The notes under the pieces were generated by a model. The model was not told the DNA's origin. It saw nothing but the letters and a program-made list of their open reading frames with translations, and searched no databases. From NCBI GenBank assembly GCA_965204775.1, contig CBDBFH010000028.1:1-64000 (forward strand): a DNA stretch of 64,000 bases, in the 5' to 3' direction. Made by a program: the position numbers and the translations under genes. The stretch comes from CBDBFH01 sp965204775. GTDB lineage: Bacteria > Pseudomonadota > Alphaproteobacteria > JAPOUT01 > G958296285. How positions within the stretch are numbered: position 1 is the first letter of the stretch; each line of letters begins with the position of its first letter. This document shows, in pieces, positions 16,771 to 24,962 of this stretch.

Positions 16771-17632
16771 CGCCCTGCTTTGCGGGGGCGGCCTGATCCC
16801 ATTGCGGGGGCAGGAGGAAGGGCTTGACCTTGCCGAGAAACTCCTCGCGCGAGAATTCCATCAGGGAGACGATCAAGGCCGCGTCCGTGCCGACCGGGTT
16901 GCTGACCGGCGTCTCGTCTATCGCACATTTATAGATCTGGTCGGCGACGGCCTGGGGGTCGGCGCTGTCCCCGCCCTCGTTGCGCACGGCGGCCATGAAG
17001 TGTTCGCGGAAGCCCCGTGTCGCCTTTTCCAATTCCGGGTCGCCGGCGAACAGGCTGCCGTCGTTGGCGTTCGACGAGAAGCTGGTCTGCAGATAGGCGC
17101 CCGGCGCCACGCTCGTGACCCGAATGTTGAAGGGCTTCATTTCCCAGGCCAGGGCCTCCGTCATTCCTTCGACGGCGAATTTGGTTGCGCAATAGGTTGT
17201 CTCCAGCGGCAGGCCGATGTAGCCCGCCATTGAGGTGACGTTGATCAGGCAGCCCGATCCCTGTTTGCGCATCACCGGGATTGCGGCGCGGCACACGCGC
17301 ATCACGCCAAAGACATTGGTCTCGAAGATTTCCCGGATCATGTCATCGGTCGAGACTTCGAGCGGCGCGTGCATGCCGCGCCCCGCATTGTTGACCACGA
17401 CGTCAAGGCTGCCGAAGTGGCCGGTTGTCTTCTGGATGGCTGCGTGGATGCTGCCGGCGTCGGTCACGTCCAGGGGCATGACCAGCACATTGTCCAGCGA
17501 GGTCAGTTGCGTTTCTTTGTCCGGATTGCGCATGGTGGCGGCGACATTCCAGCCCTGCTTCTGGAATGTGAGCGCGCTCAGGCGGCCAATGCCGCTTGAA
17601 CACCCGGTGATCAGAACAGTTTTTCCGGCCAT
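16763..17632 (-). CDS. Short-chain dehydrogenase/reductase
   Basis: Classical SDR, NAD(P)-dependent oxidoreductase of unknown substrate. Seen: VLITGCSSGIGRLSA (cofactor motif), NNAGRGMHAPLE, the catalytic Ser in INVTSMAGYIGLP and YCATKFAVEG (Tyr-Lys pair). 289 residues from the ATG at 17630-17632, preceded by GGGAGG. A longer upstream frame has no support. Base composition is somewhat less GC-rich than the neighbours. It converges on the acyl-CoA dehydrogenase gene and overlaps its corrected end by 8 bp. Confidence 0.9.
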   Translation of the reverse strand: MAGKTVLITGCSSGIGRLSALTFQKQGWNVAATMRNPDKETQLTSLDNVLVMPLDVTDAGSIHAAIQKTTGHFGSLDVVVNNAGRGMHAPLEVSTDDMIREIFETNVFGVMRVCRAAIPVMRKQGSGCLINVTSMAGYIGLPLETTYCATKFAVEGMTEALAWEMKPFNIRVTSVAPGAYLQTSFSSNANDGSLFAGDPELEKATRGFREHFMAAVRNEGGDSADPQAVADQIYKCAIDETPVSNPVGTDAALIVSLMEFSREEFLGKVKPFLLPPQWDQAAPAKQGVK

Positions 17633-17714
17633 TTTCTTAATCCTCCCGGGTTGCCGCCATTGGGGCAATGATAGACCCGCCCGGGCTTCGACTCAAGACT
17701 CTGCCGGGGCCGGG

Positions 17715-17785
17715 CTGGGGCGGCAGGATTCGAACCTGCGATCACGGGATCAAAACCCGGTGCCTTACCACTTGGCTACGCCCCA
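17715..17785 (-). tRNA. tRNA-Gln (anticodon TTG)
   Basis: The minus strand folds as a cloverleaf with acceptor TGGGGCG/CGCCCCA, D-arm AGCCAAGTGGTAAGGC, anticodon loop TTTTGAT (anticodon TTG) and T-arm GCAGGTTCGAATCCTGC. The discriminator is G and CCA is not encoded. The outermost anticodon-stem pair appears mismatched. It borders the lower-GC ATPase/TOPRIM segment, a common place for island insertion. Confidence 0.95.
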
Positions 17786-17843
17786 TGAAGTGTCGGCGCA
17801 GCGGTCATAGATAGCGCGGGCGCGCCGAAAAGAAAACAGGCTC

Positions 17844-18475
17844 CTACGGCTCGGCAAAAAGCCGCTTGAGCCACGCTGTGAAACGCCGGGCAAGCTCGAC
17901 CTCCGGGTTCAAATCCCCCGCTTTGATGGCCAGCCCCATGCTCCTTGGTTTCTCCCGCACGGCGAGCCATGCATGAACCTTGGCCCGCATGAATTTTACC
18001 CTCGGCGAATTTACGAGCTTCTTTGGGAATTTCTTCAACATATTGCCACGCTCTTGGCCGAATCTTATCTTTTTTCGGAATCATATTTTCAATAAAATTT
18101 TCCAATTCTCCCGACGATTGATTGTCGGGCATAAGCCAGACGCCGACGCGGGGCTTACCATTCCCTCGCGGAACGATGGTGCCAGCCGGATCGGGGCTGT
18201 ATCGGAAGTGTTATTTCCGCCGCCCTGCAACGATCAGTAATTGACCTCCAGCAATTTGCGCGGCTGGAATTCGCATCGATAACAAAACCAATTGCCTGAC
18301 GATCGGGAGATACGATTTCGTTTCTTACAGCGGCGAGCAGAGGCTCCCGCCCCCCCCTCGGATCAATGTGAAAATCAAGTTCACATCTTTCTTGCAAACG
18401 TAAGATGACCCTCTTGTCCTCAGGCCCCTCTACGATCAAAATCTGCGAAGCAGAAGGGGATGGCTTCGCCATCAT
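17844..18475 (-). CDS. TOPRIM-like DUF3226-type protein, broken by two frameshifts
   Basis: Translation begins MMAKPSPSASQILIVEGPEDK and carries a TOPRIM-like core: LIVEGPEDK (Glu motif) and GFVIDANSS (Asp motif). It leaves frame at a run of four Gs (18193-18196). With one G removed it continues DPAGTIVPR, GKPRVGVWLMPDNQSSGELE, the hallmark of DUF3226 proteins. It leaves frame again near 17988; removing one base gives HRAKVHAWLA and then the end ARRFTAWLKRLFAEP. About 210 residues after correction. Its ATG overlaps the ATPase stop (ATGA). OLD, Gabija and PARIS anti-phage systems pair an ABC-type ATPase with a TOPRIM nuclease; this pair has the same layout. Pseudogene and sequencing error both remain possible. 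Confidence 0.68.
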
Positions 18476-19641
18476 CTTACCTCTATACCCTGCTCAGCAG
18501 CGATCAGAAGGTCTTTTTCTTTATATTCGACCGTGCGGATTTTATCACCATCCCTGTCAATGCGGACAAGAATACCCTCGGCCTCCCGCACATCATTTGC
18601 GGCGCGGGCGAAACCGGTTACGCAGCTCCACCCATGCGTCGCCGCCAACACCTGCACATTGTTGTCATGCGCGGTCTGGAGCACCAGTTTCCAAAAATCA
18701 TACATAATCGAATGGTGCAGGCCGTTCTCCACCTCGTCAATAACCAAGAAGCCGTCGCGCGCATTGACAAGCGCCAAGGCAATGGCAAACAGGCGGAATG
18801 CGCCGTCGCCAAGTCCCTTGAGAGGAAACAGATCGGGATAATCCTTGGTTTTCACTAAAAATTGAGCATTGGAAGCCCGCCCCAAGCGGGGATCTGGGCC
18901 TGCAAGAAACTCTATCTGCTCCAGTTTTCCTCCTTGTTTTGCCACCAGCGACAACGCGTCCAATACCCAGTCTTTCTTGTTCTTTATGACAATTTCATTC
19001 CATAAATCGGAAACGAGTGCACGTCCTGGCACATCGGGGCCAAGGGACAGACACTTTACCTCTGGAGGGGTGCCCCCCTTGTAGAATCGAGGCCGATATG
19101 GCAATCTCGTGCGATACCTTCTATAAAGAAGGTAATTTTCGCGGGTATCACCAATTGGAAATTCGCCCAGTTTTTTCCTGCCGGAGAAAACCTGAATAGT
19201 GAGGCCAGGAGGGAAATTCTCACTTCCACCATTTGTATGCCCGGCTTTTATTCTAAGCATGTTCCCATTGGATGCCGCGCCAATGGCAATAGGTTCGCTT
19301 GACGCAAGCCTCTGCCTGCCGAAAAAAAGGCTTTCCCAATCGGGTACGGGAACCGGTTCACCATACTCATCTTGACCCCATTTTACCTCATCACGCGTCA
19401 TCAATAGATTTGTGGCGTACTCTTGTCTTCCGCAGGCCGCATAGAGGCGGACAGATTCCAGAACCGTCGTCTTGCCCACCCCGTTCTTGCCCGCAAGCAG
19501 GGTCACGCGCCCAAGATGAGGAATCTCAAGGTTCTTCAGGCCGCGAAAATTTTCGATCTTCAGGCTCGGCAGGTGCAGTCCGGGTCTTGAAGCGGGGGCG
19601 CTTTTGCGCTTCGGCACCGATTTTTTTGCCTTTGTCGCCAC
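18472..19641 (-). CDS. AAA (AAA_15/AAA_21, OLD-like) ATPase, candidate defence sensor
   Basis: SMC/ABC-like ATPase. Seen: LKIENFRGLKNLEI at the N-terminus, Walker A LLAGKNGVGKTTVLE, a signature-like PLKGLGDGAFRLFAI, Walker B GFLVIDEVENGLHHS and a switch His in VLAATHGWSC. The frame opens upstream with a TTG at 19704. GTG at 19641 is preferred because AGGGGA lies 6 bases before it, giving 389 residues. It is followed at once by the TOPRIM-like gene. The base composition is clearly lower in GC than the surrounding genes and it lies next to tRNA-Gln, both signs of transfer. A DNA-repair role is the alternative to defence. Confidence 0.8.
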   Translation of the reverse strand: MATKAKKSVPKRKSAPASRPGLHLPSLKIENFRGLKNLEIPHLGRVTLLAGKNGVGKTTVLESVRLYAACGRQEYATNLLMTRDEVKWGQDEYGEPVPVPDWESLFFGRQRLASSEPIAIGAASNGNMLRIKAGHTNGGSENFPPGLTIQVFSGRKKLGEFPIGDTRENYLLYRRYRTRLPYRPRFYKGGTPPEVKCLSLGPDVPGRALVSDLWNEIVIKNKKDWVLDALSLVAKQGGKLEQIEFLAGPDPRLGRASNAQFLVKTKDYPDLFPLKGLGDGAFRLFAIALALVNARDGFLVIDEVENGLHHSIMYDFWKLVLQTAHDNNVQVLAATHGWSCVTGFARAANDVREAEGILVRIDRDGDKIRTVEYKEKDLLIAAEQGIEVR

Positions 19642-19811
19642 GAAGGATTCCCCTGACTTTCCTTTTGATGAGGGCACTCTATTCCCGTCCGAAGCCGGGG
19701 TCAAATCGGCCTGTCAGGGGGACTCTTGCCGACAGGCCGGGAATTTGGCCGGGATATGGCGCGGGGCATAGTGTGGCTTGACTCGTCTAGAGGATTTCAC
19801 CTAATCTGGTC

Positions 19812-19949
19812 CTTGACACATGCACTCGCAGGATGCCTACGAGCTGGGCCTCCTGCTGAATACAAGACTTGCATTCAACGGGCAGGGTAGCTCCCCGCCC
19901 GGCGGGAAATAGGCAGGCTTTGTTTCCCCTGCGGGTGCATTGTGTCAAG
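19812..19949. repeat. Small element with 21/22-bp imperfect terminal inverted repeats
   Basis: The left end (19812-19832) begins CTTGACACATGCAC and matches the reverse complement of the right end (19928-19949) except for one extra base and one mismatch. Between them CGGGCAGGG (19879-19887) and CCCCGCCCG (19893-19901) form an inner hairpin with one mismatch. No gene is visible in the 360 bases from 19641 to 20000. It looks like a MITE remnant or a folded RNA; neither is proven. Confidence 0.6.
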
Positions 19950-19951
19950 AC

Positions 19952-19973
19952 CCGGCGCCAAGAGCGGCGCCGG
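19952..19973. other. GC-rich hairpin upstream of lipoprotein gene
   Basis: CCGGCGCC (19952-19959) and GGCGCCGG (19966-19973) form a perfect 8-bp stem with a 6-nt loop, directly after the inverted-repeat element and 27 bases before the next ATG. No T-run follows. It could end transcription from upstream or lie in the leader of the lipoprotein mRNA. Confidence 0.35.
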
Positions 19974-20000
19974 TTCCATCCACAATGAGGGGGAGCCGCC

Positions 20001-20381
20001 ATGACCTTTCTGAAAACTCTCAAAATCACCAATGCGCTGCTGATTGCCTTGATGGCCGGGAGCCTCGCAACCGCCGGATGCGCGGGCCGGAACGCTGTCC
20101 CCATACTTCCCGTGCAGGCAACGGACAAAAGGTTGTCATGCAAGAATATCGAAGCCGAGCAATTTCGGATTCAAAGCGCCATCCAGGCCTTGCAGACAGA
20201 AAAGCAGTCTGTGACAAGTTATAATACGACAATAGGGATTCTTGGTTTTCTGCTCTTCCCGATCTGGCTTGCCCTTGATCTCAGCACCGGTCAGGCGGCA
20301 GATGCAGAAATTGCCGCCTTTCAGCAGCGCCTTGGGCGTTTGCAACAATTGACCATTTCGAGAGACTGCCCGCTCGCCTGA
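20001..20381 (+). CDS. Small predicted lipoprotein with a membrane segment
   Basis: 126 residues, function unknown. The N-terminal signal ends in a lipobox LATAGC (Cys at about residue 27). A helical charged stretch follows (EAEQFRIQSAIQALQTEKQ, coiled-coil-like), then a hydrophobic segment IGILGFLLFPIWLALDL (about residues 78-94), then a second polar helix. This resembles small envelope lipoproteins with a glycine-zipper-like or bridging role, but no family is recognised. GGGGGAG lies 8 bases before the ATG. Lower GC than the flanks, within the tRNA-bounded segment. Confidence 0.75.
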   Translation: MTFLKTLKITNALLIALMAGSLATAGCAGRNAVPILPVQATDKRLSCKNIEAEQFRIQSAIQALQTEKQSVTSYNTTIGILGFLLFPIWLALDLSTGQAADAEIAAFQQRLGRLQQLTISRDCPLA

Positions 20382-20416
20382 TTCCGCCTCAAACCTTTTC
20401 ACGCTTGACGATCATG

Positions 20417-20451
20417 CCTCCCCCTTGAGCCTTTCCGGCTCAAGGGGGAGG
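20417..20451. terminator. Strong 15-bp hairpin, probable transcription end
   Basis: Fifteen perfectly paired bases (20417-20431 with 20437-20451) around the loop TTTCC. It lies 36 bases past the lipoprotein stop and 62 before the next ATG. The 3' flank GATTTGACA has only a short T-run, so termination would rest on the stem. Confidence 0.55.
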
Positions 20452-20513
20452 GATTTGACAAAGGGGCGGCGGGGTGGCGATAATTTGCGCCCGCTCCGAA
20501 TGAGATTTGGCCC

Positions 20514-20957
20514 ATGCTCCGTGCCCTCGCCCTTTGCGCCCTGATCGCGCTCTCCGGTTGCGCCAACGTCTTCGACGCGCTCACCGGGCGGCGCGCCGCC
20601 GAGCAATTCGAGGCCCATCTGCGCCAGTGGCACGGAAAATCCGAGGCCGAACTCACCGCCCATTGGGGCGCGCCCGAAACCGCGCAGACAGAGGGCAAAA
20701 GAAAATTCTTCATCTACGAGATCACCAGCGCGGGCCTCTCGACGCATGACGGCTACGGCGTGTCCCTGAATGTCGACAGTTCCCGCCCGCAGTCCCTGCC
20801 GCTGTTGGGCGATTTCCGCAGCCCCGCCGCCGGCGAGGCGCTGACCGGGCCGGACGTCCTGACCGGCAGATTCACCTGCACAATCACCTTCGTCATCGAA
20901 CAGGGGAAGGTGCATGGCTCGGCTTACCGGGGCAGCCACTGCCGGGGAAAACCTTGA
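20514..20957 (+). CDS. Predicted lipoprotein, unknown function
   Basis: 147 residues with a signal peptide and lipobox ALSGC (Cys at about residue 16), so probably anchored in a membrane facing the periplasm. The mature part has a helical QFEAHLRQWHGKSEAELTAHWG start and a later FTCTITFVIEQGKVHG strand with two further Cys residues that could form a disulfide. The W-G-P pattern (AHWGAPE) recalls small outer-membrane assembly (SmpA/OmlA-like) lipoproteins, but the match is weak. It stands alone between a hairpin and tRNA-Pro. Confidence 0.78.
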   Translation: MLRALALCALIALSGCANVFDALTGRRAAEQFEAHLRQWHGKSEAELTAHWGAPETAQTEGKRKFFIYEITSAGLSTHDGYGVSLNVDSSRPQSLPLLGDFRSPAAGEALTGPDVLTGRFTCTITFVIEQGKVHGSAYRGSHCRGKP

Positions 20958-20995
20958 CCCCCCGCCCTCTCCTGTGCCAAACCCGGCGCGCGTTT

Positions 20996-21072
20996 CGGAG
21001 TGTGGCGCAGTCTGGTAGCGCACCTCGTTCGGGACGAGGGGGTCGCAGGTTCGAATCCTGCCACTCCGACCA
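20996..21072 (+). tRNA. tRNA-Pro (anticodon CGG)
   Basis: Cloverleaf with acceptor CGGAGTG/CACTCCG, anticodon stem CCTCG/CGAGG enclosing TTCGGGA (anticodon CGG), T-arm GCAGGTTCGAATCCTGC, discriminator A and an encoded CCA at 21070-21072. 77 nt. Confidence 0.97.
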
Positions 21073-21077
21073 CGCGC

Positions 21078-22292
21078 CTACTCTTTGATCTCGACCTCGA
21101 TCAAATCGGTGATCGTGCGCCAGCGTCCGTTTTCGATCCGGGCGACGAAGGCGGTGTGCACCCCCAGATGATCCTGCGGGGTATAGTCAATCGGCGCGCC
21201 GCCGACATCGGGATCGACCCAGGAGGGCATCTCCTCCAGGGCGCGGGCGACTTTTTCGGCGGTCGGCTCGGGACCGGCGCGCCGCAGGCCCTCGACGAAG
21301 AGGCGCATGATCGTATAGCCGGTCAGCGCCTGAACATTGCCCTGAACCGGAAAGCGCGCCTCATAGCGCCGCAGCCAGTCGCGCAGTTTGGAATTGGGGT
21401 CGTCGGCATAGGGGACCGGAATCTGTCCGGTGGCGTAGAGGCCCGCGACCGCCGCGCCGCCCAGATCGGCGGTTTCCGGCGTATAGCAGGCCTGGCTGCA
21501 GAGAAAGGGCGCGTTCCAGTCCAGCGCCCGGGCCGCCTTCATCGCCCCGACGGTTTCGCGGATCACGGTTCCCATCACCACGAAATCGGCTCCCGCCGCC
21601 TTGAGGCGGGCAATCTGGGTCGTAAAATCGGTCGCCCCGCGCTTGTAGGAGGTCACCGCCGCCGGGGCGAGACCCTGAGCGGCCAGTTCGGCTTCGGTTC
21701 CGCGCCGCACATCGAGGCCGAAATCATCGTCCTGATAGAGGATTCCCGCCCGGCGCACGCCGCGGGTCTTGATCAGGTGGCGCACGCCGACCCGGATGGA
21801 ATCCTTATAGGGCGTGTTGCTGGCGAATTTGAGCGGATGAAACGGCTCATAGGTTCCCTCGGCGGCGGTGAAGGGGAAGAGATGGAGGGTGTTCTTGCGC
21901 AGCACGAGCGGCATTGAGGCCAGAACCGTCGGGCTGCCCAGCGCGCCGATCATGGCGAAGATGCCGTCGCGGTCGAGCAGTTTGCGCGTCACCAGAACCG
22001 CCCGGCCCGGCTCATAGCCGGTGTCTTCGACGAGCAGGCGCAATTTCCGCCCGTGGACGCCGCCCTGGGCGTTGACCTCTTCGAGGGCCATTATCATGCC
22101 GTTGCGCGCCGAAACCCCCCAGGAGACGATCGGCCCGGACAGGTCCTGATGGGTGCCCAGCACAATCTCGCTCCGGCTGACGCCGCGCACGGCGCTTTCG
22201 CCGGCGCCGGGCGTCTCGTCCTGCCCGCAGGCGGCCAGCGCCAGCAGAGCCAGCGCGGCTGCGCCCGGAAACGCGTTTCGCCAAAGCCGCAT
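21078..22292 (-). CDS. ABC transporter substrate-binding lipoprotein, LivJ/LivK-type
   Basis: Periplasmic-binding protein type 1 that would deliver ligand to the LivHMGF-type transporter encoded upstream. Signal peptide with lipobox LALAAC (Cys about residue 22). The mature protein starts with the family pattern SEIVLGTHQDLSGP and has GRKLRLLVEDTGYEPGRA, MIGALGSPTVLASMP and YQDDDFG. 404 residues from the ATG at 22290-22292 with GAGGGGG before it; an upstream frame extension lacks a better site. The ligand may be an amino acid, an amide or an acyl or aromatic acid. Confidence 0.92.
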   Translation of the reverse strand: MRLWRNAFPGAAALALLALAACGQDETPGAGESAVRGVSRSEIVLGTHQDLSGPIVSWGVSARNGMIMALEEVNAQGGVHGRKLRLLVEDTGYEPGRAVLVTRKLLDRDGIFAMIGALGSPTVLASMPLVLRKNTLHLFPFTAAEGTYEPFHPLKFASNTPYKDSIRVGVRHLIKTRGVRRAGILYQDDDFGLDVRRGTEAELAAQGLAPAAVTSYKRGATDFTTQIARLKAAGADFVVMGTVIRETVGAMKAARALDWNAPFLCSQACYTPETADLGGAAVAGLYATGQIPVPYADDPNSKLRDWLRRYEARFPVQGNVQALTGYTIMRLFVEGLRRAGPEPTAEKVARALEEMPSWVDPDVGGAPIDYTPQDHLGVHTAFVARIENGRWRTITDLIEVEIKE

Positions 22293-22359
22293 GAGATTCG
22301 CCCCCTCTTTTTTGCTTCGCCAGCCTATCATTTTCGCGGCGCGCGCGGCAATCCGCCCT

Positions 22360-24183
22360 TCAATACATGCCGTCGATCATGGCCTTGTATTTTTCGCTGA
22401 CGAAACTGCGCTTGAGTTTGCCGGTGGCGGTGATCTCGTCGTCTTCGGGCAGGATCAGGCGCTCGATCAGGCGGAATTTCTTGATCTGCTCGGGCGGGGC
22501 GAAGCCGCGGTTGGCGCGGGCGACTTCGCCGCCGATCAGTTCGAGCACCGGTCCGGCCCGGCACAGGCTGGCGAAGTCGGAGAAGGGGACGGCGTTGTCC
22601 TGCGCGAATTTGGCGGCGTTCTCGTGGTCGATCATGATGAGGGCGGTCAGATATTTGCGCTGGTCGCCGATCGCCACGGCGTCCTGAATATAGGGGCTGA
22701 GTTTGAGGGCGTTTTCGATTTCGGCGGGGGTGATATTCTTGCCCCCGGCGGTGATGATGATGTCTTTTTTGCGCCCGGTGATTTTGAGCCAGCCCTGATT
22801 GTCGAGCGCGCCGATGTCGCCGGTGTGGAGCCAGCCTTCGGCGAGGGTTGCGGCGGTCTTTTCGGGTTTGCGCCAATAGCCTTTGAAGACATGGGGGCCT
22901 TTGAGGAGGATTTCGCCGTCGGGGGCGATGCGCAATTCGGTTCCGGGCAGGGCGCGGCCCACCGAGCCGTATTTGTAGCTGCCCCAGGGCAGGGGGAGGG
23001 TTGCGATTCCGGTGTTTTCGGTCTGTCCGTAGCCTTCGGCCATATAGAGGCCGAGGGCGTAATACCAGCGAATGAGTTCGGGCGAGACCGGGGCGGCGCC
23101 GGAGAGCACATAGCGGCAGGCATTGATGCCGAGCATTTTGCGGACATTGGCGAGGACGAAGAAGTCGGCGAGGCGGCACTGGGCGCGCAGGGCGGGGGGC
23201 GGGGAGGTTCCGGCGATGGCGTGTTCGGCCCGGCGCAAGCCGGCGGCGAGGGCGGCGCGATAGGCGAGCTGCTCGAGTTTTGTCGCCTCCTGGATGGCGA
23301 CGGCGATGCGCGAATGGAATTTTTCCCAGATGCGGGGGACGGCGAAAAAGCCGGTTGGCTCGACCTCGCGCAGATTGTCGAGGGCGGCGTCGACGCTCTC
23401 GGCGAAATAGACGACCTGGCCGCTCATCAGCTGGTTGAAGGTTGTGAAGGTTCGCTCGGCGATGTGGCACAGGGGCAGGAAGGCGAGCGTCCGGTCGGAG
23501 GAGTCGATGGGCAGGACGCGCTGGTTTTGCCGGATTTGAAAGAGGATATTGTCATGGGTGATCATCGCGCCTTTGGGGGGTCCGGTGGTTCCGGAGGTAT
23601 AGACGAGGATGGCGGTGTCTTCGCGGCGGGTGCGCGCGGCGCGGGCGGCGAAGGTCCCCGGATGGCGCTCGGCCTGCGCCGCGCCCAGTTCGAGCAGGGC
23701 CTGGAAGCTCATCACCATCGGATCGTTCAGATGGTGCAGCCCCTCCATGTCGAAGACGATGATCTTCTTCAGACTGGGGATATTGCCGCGCACGGCGAGG
23801 ATTTTGTCGAGCTGCTCGTCGTCTTCGGCGAAATAGAATTCGGCCTGGCAGTCATTCATGATGTATTCGATCTGGACGGGGGTGTCGGTCGGATAGATTC
23901 CGAAGGAGATTCCGCCGACCCCCATGACGCCCAGATCGGCGAAGAGCCATTCGGGGCAGACCTCGGCGGTGATCGCCGCGCGCGCGCCGGGGTTGAGGCC
24001 CAGGGCGGCCAGGGCGAGGCCGGTCTGCTCGGCCTTGCGGCCATAGTCGTCCCAGGTGACCGGCTGCCAGACGCCCAGCGCCTTGTCGCGCATGGCGATC
24101 TGGCCGCGCAGGCGCTGGACGCGGTCGAGGAGGAGTTTGGGAGCGGTGTCGCAGGCGGCGGGGATGTCGAGGGTTTTATGCAT
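22360..24183 (-). CDS. Long-chain acyl-CoA synthetase (AMP-forming)
   Basis: Activates a fatty or other carboxylic acid to its CoA thioester via an acyl-adenylate. Seen: TAILVYTSGTTGPPKGAMITH (P-loop-like AMP motif), YGQTENTGIATLP, WLHTGDIGALDNQG, ITGRKKDIIITAGGKNITP and the C-terminal EITATGKLKR with the catalytic Lys. 607 residues, of the FAA1/FadD15-like long type. The same frame stays open upstream into livF, but the ATG at 24181-24183 gives the family N-terminus. It lies 2 bp after livF, so transport and activation of the substrate are probably linked. Confidence 0.93.
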   Translation of the reverse strand: MHKTLDIPAACDTAPKLLLDRVQRLRGQIAMRDKALGVWQPVTWDDYGRKAEQTGLALAALGLNPGARAAITAEVCPEWLFADLGVMGVGGISFGIYPTDTPVQIEYIMNDCQAEFYFAEDDEQLDKILAVRGNIPSLKKIIVFDMEGLHHLNDPMVMSFQALLELGAAQAERHPGTFAARAARTRREDTAILVYTSGTTGPPKGAMITHDNILFQIRQNQRVLPIDSSDRTLAFLPLCHIAERTFTTFNQLMSGQVVYFAESVDAALDNLREVEPTGFFAVPRIWEKFHSRIAVAIQEATKLEQLAYRAALAAGLRRAEHAIAGTSPPPALRAQCRLADFFVLANVRKMLGINACRYVLSGAAPVSPELIRWYYALGLYMAEGYGQTENTGIATLPLPWGSYKYGSVGRALPGTELRIAPDGEILLKGPHVFKGYWRKPEKTAATLAEGWLHTGDIGALDNQGWLKITGRKKDIIITAGGKNITPAEIENALKLSPYIQDAVAIGDQRKYLTALIMIDHENAAKFAQDNAVPFSDFASLCRAGPVLELIGGEVARANRGFAPPEQIKKFRLIERLILPEDDEITATGKLKRSFVSEKYKAMIDGMY

Positions 24184-24185
24184 AT

Positions 24186-24962
24186 CTAGCCCCAGCTTTT
24201 GCGCCGCCGCCAGCGCTGCTCGCGGCGGGGGCCTTGCGCCTTCATGCCCAGATAGAATTCGCGGATATCGGTGTCGTGCAGGAGATCGGCGCAGGGCGCG
24301 TCGAGCACGATCCGCCCGTTTTCGAGGACATAGCCGTAGCCTGCGGTTTTCAGCGCCATATTGGCGTTCTGCTCGACCAGCAAAATCGTCACGCCCTGCT
24401 CGCGGTTGATCCGGGTGATGATGCCGAAAATCTCCTTGACCAGCCGCGGCGACAGGCCCAGCGACGGCTCGTCGAGGAGGAGCAGTCTGGGGCGGTTCAT
24501 CAGCGCCCGGCCAATGGCCAGCATCTGCTGTTCGCCGCCCGACAGCTGGCCCGCCGGGGCCGTCTTGCGCGCCGCCAGGGCCGGGAAATAGGCATAGACT
24601 CGCGCGAGGTCCTGCGCAATCCCCCCGCGGTCGGAGCGCAGGAAAGCGCCCATGCGCAGATTGTCGCCGACCGACAGGAAGGGGAAGACCTCGCGCCCCT
24701 CCGGGACATGGCCGATCCCGGCCCGGACGATCGCGGAAGGGTCGCGCCCGCCGATCGGCGCGCCGCGATAGAGCAGCTCGCCCTTGAGCGGATCGAGAAT
24801 GCCGGAGATGGTTTTGAGGATGGTGGTCTTCCCCGCGCCGTTGGCGCCGAGGACGGCGGCGACCGCCCCGGCCTGGACATCGAGGCTGACCCCCCGGATG
24901 GCCATGATCGGCCCATAGCCGGCTTCGACATTGCGCAGGCTCAGGAGGGGGGGCGCGCTCAT
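24186..24962 (-). CDS. livF: Branched-chain amino-acid-type ABC transporter ATPase, LivF
   Basis: Second nucleotide-binding subunit of a HAAT-family importer. Seen: Walker A VLGANGAGKTTILK, signature QLSGGEQQMLAIGRAL, Walker B LLLLDEPSLGLSP and switch ILLVEQN. IGHVPEGREVF is the typical LivF Q-loop region. 258 residues with a basic C-terminal tail. Overlaps livG by 4 bp. Confidence 0.94.
   Translation of the reverse strand: MSAPPLLSLRNVEAGYGPIMAIRGVSLDVQAGAVAAVLGANGAGKTTILKTISGILDPLKGELLYRGAPIGGRDPSAIVRAGIGHVPEGREVFPFLSVGDNLRMGAFLRSDRGGIAQDLARVYAYFPALAARKTAPAGQLSGGEQQMLAIGRALMNRPRLLLLDEPSLGLSPRLVKEIFGIITRINREQGVTILLVEQNANMALKTAGYGYVLENGRIVLDAPCADLLHDTDIREFYLGMKAQGPRREQRWRRRKSWG

Noticed and set aside
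17844..19641. Calling the pair PARIS (AriA/AriB)
   Set aside because: The TOPRIM partner has DUF3226 features (VWLMPDNQSSGELE), not clear DUF4435 features; only the general ATPase-plus-TOPRIM layout is shared.
19787..20143. Minus-strand open frame across the inverted-repeat element
   Set aside because: It reads antisense through a real lipoprotein gene and the repeat; no homology pattern.
22153..24189. Long plus-strand open frame of 678 codons
   Set aside because: Lies exactly antisense to the acyl-CoA synthetase. High GC content keeps antisense frames open; the composition (Gly/Glu/Asp-rich) is that of a shadow.
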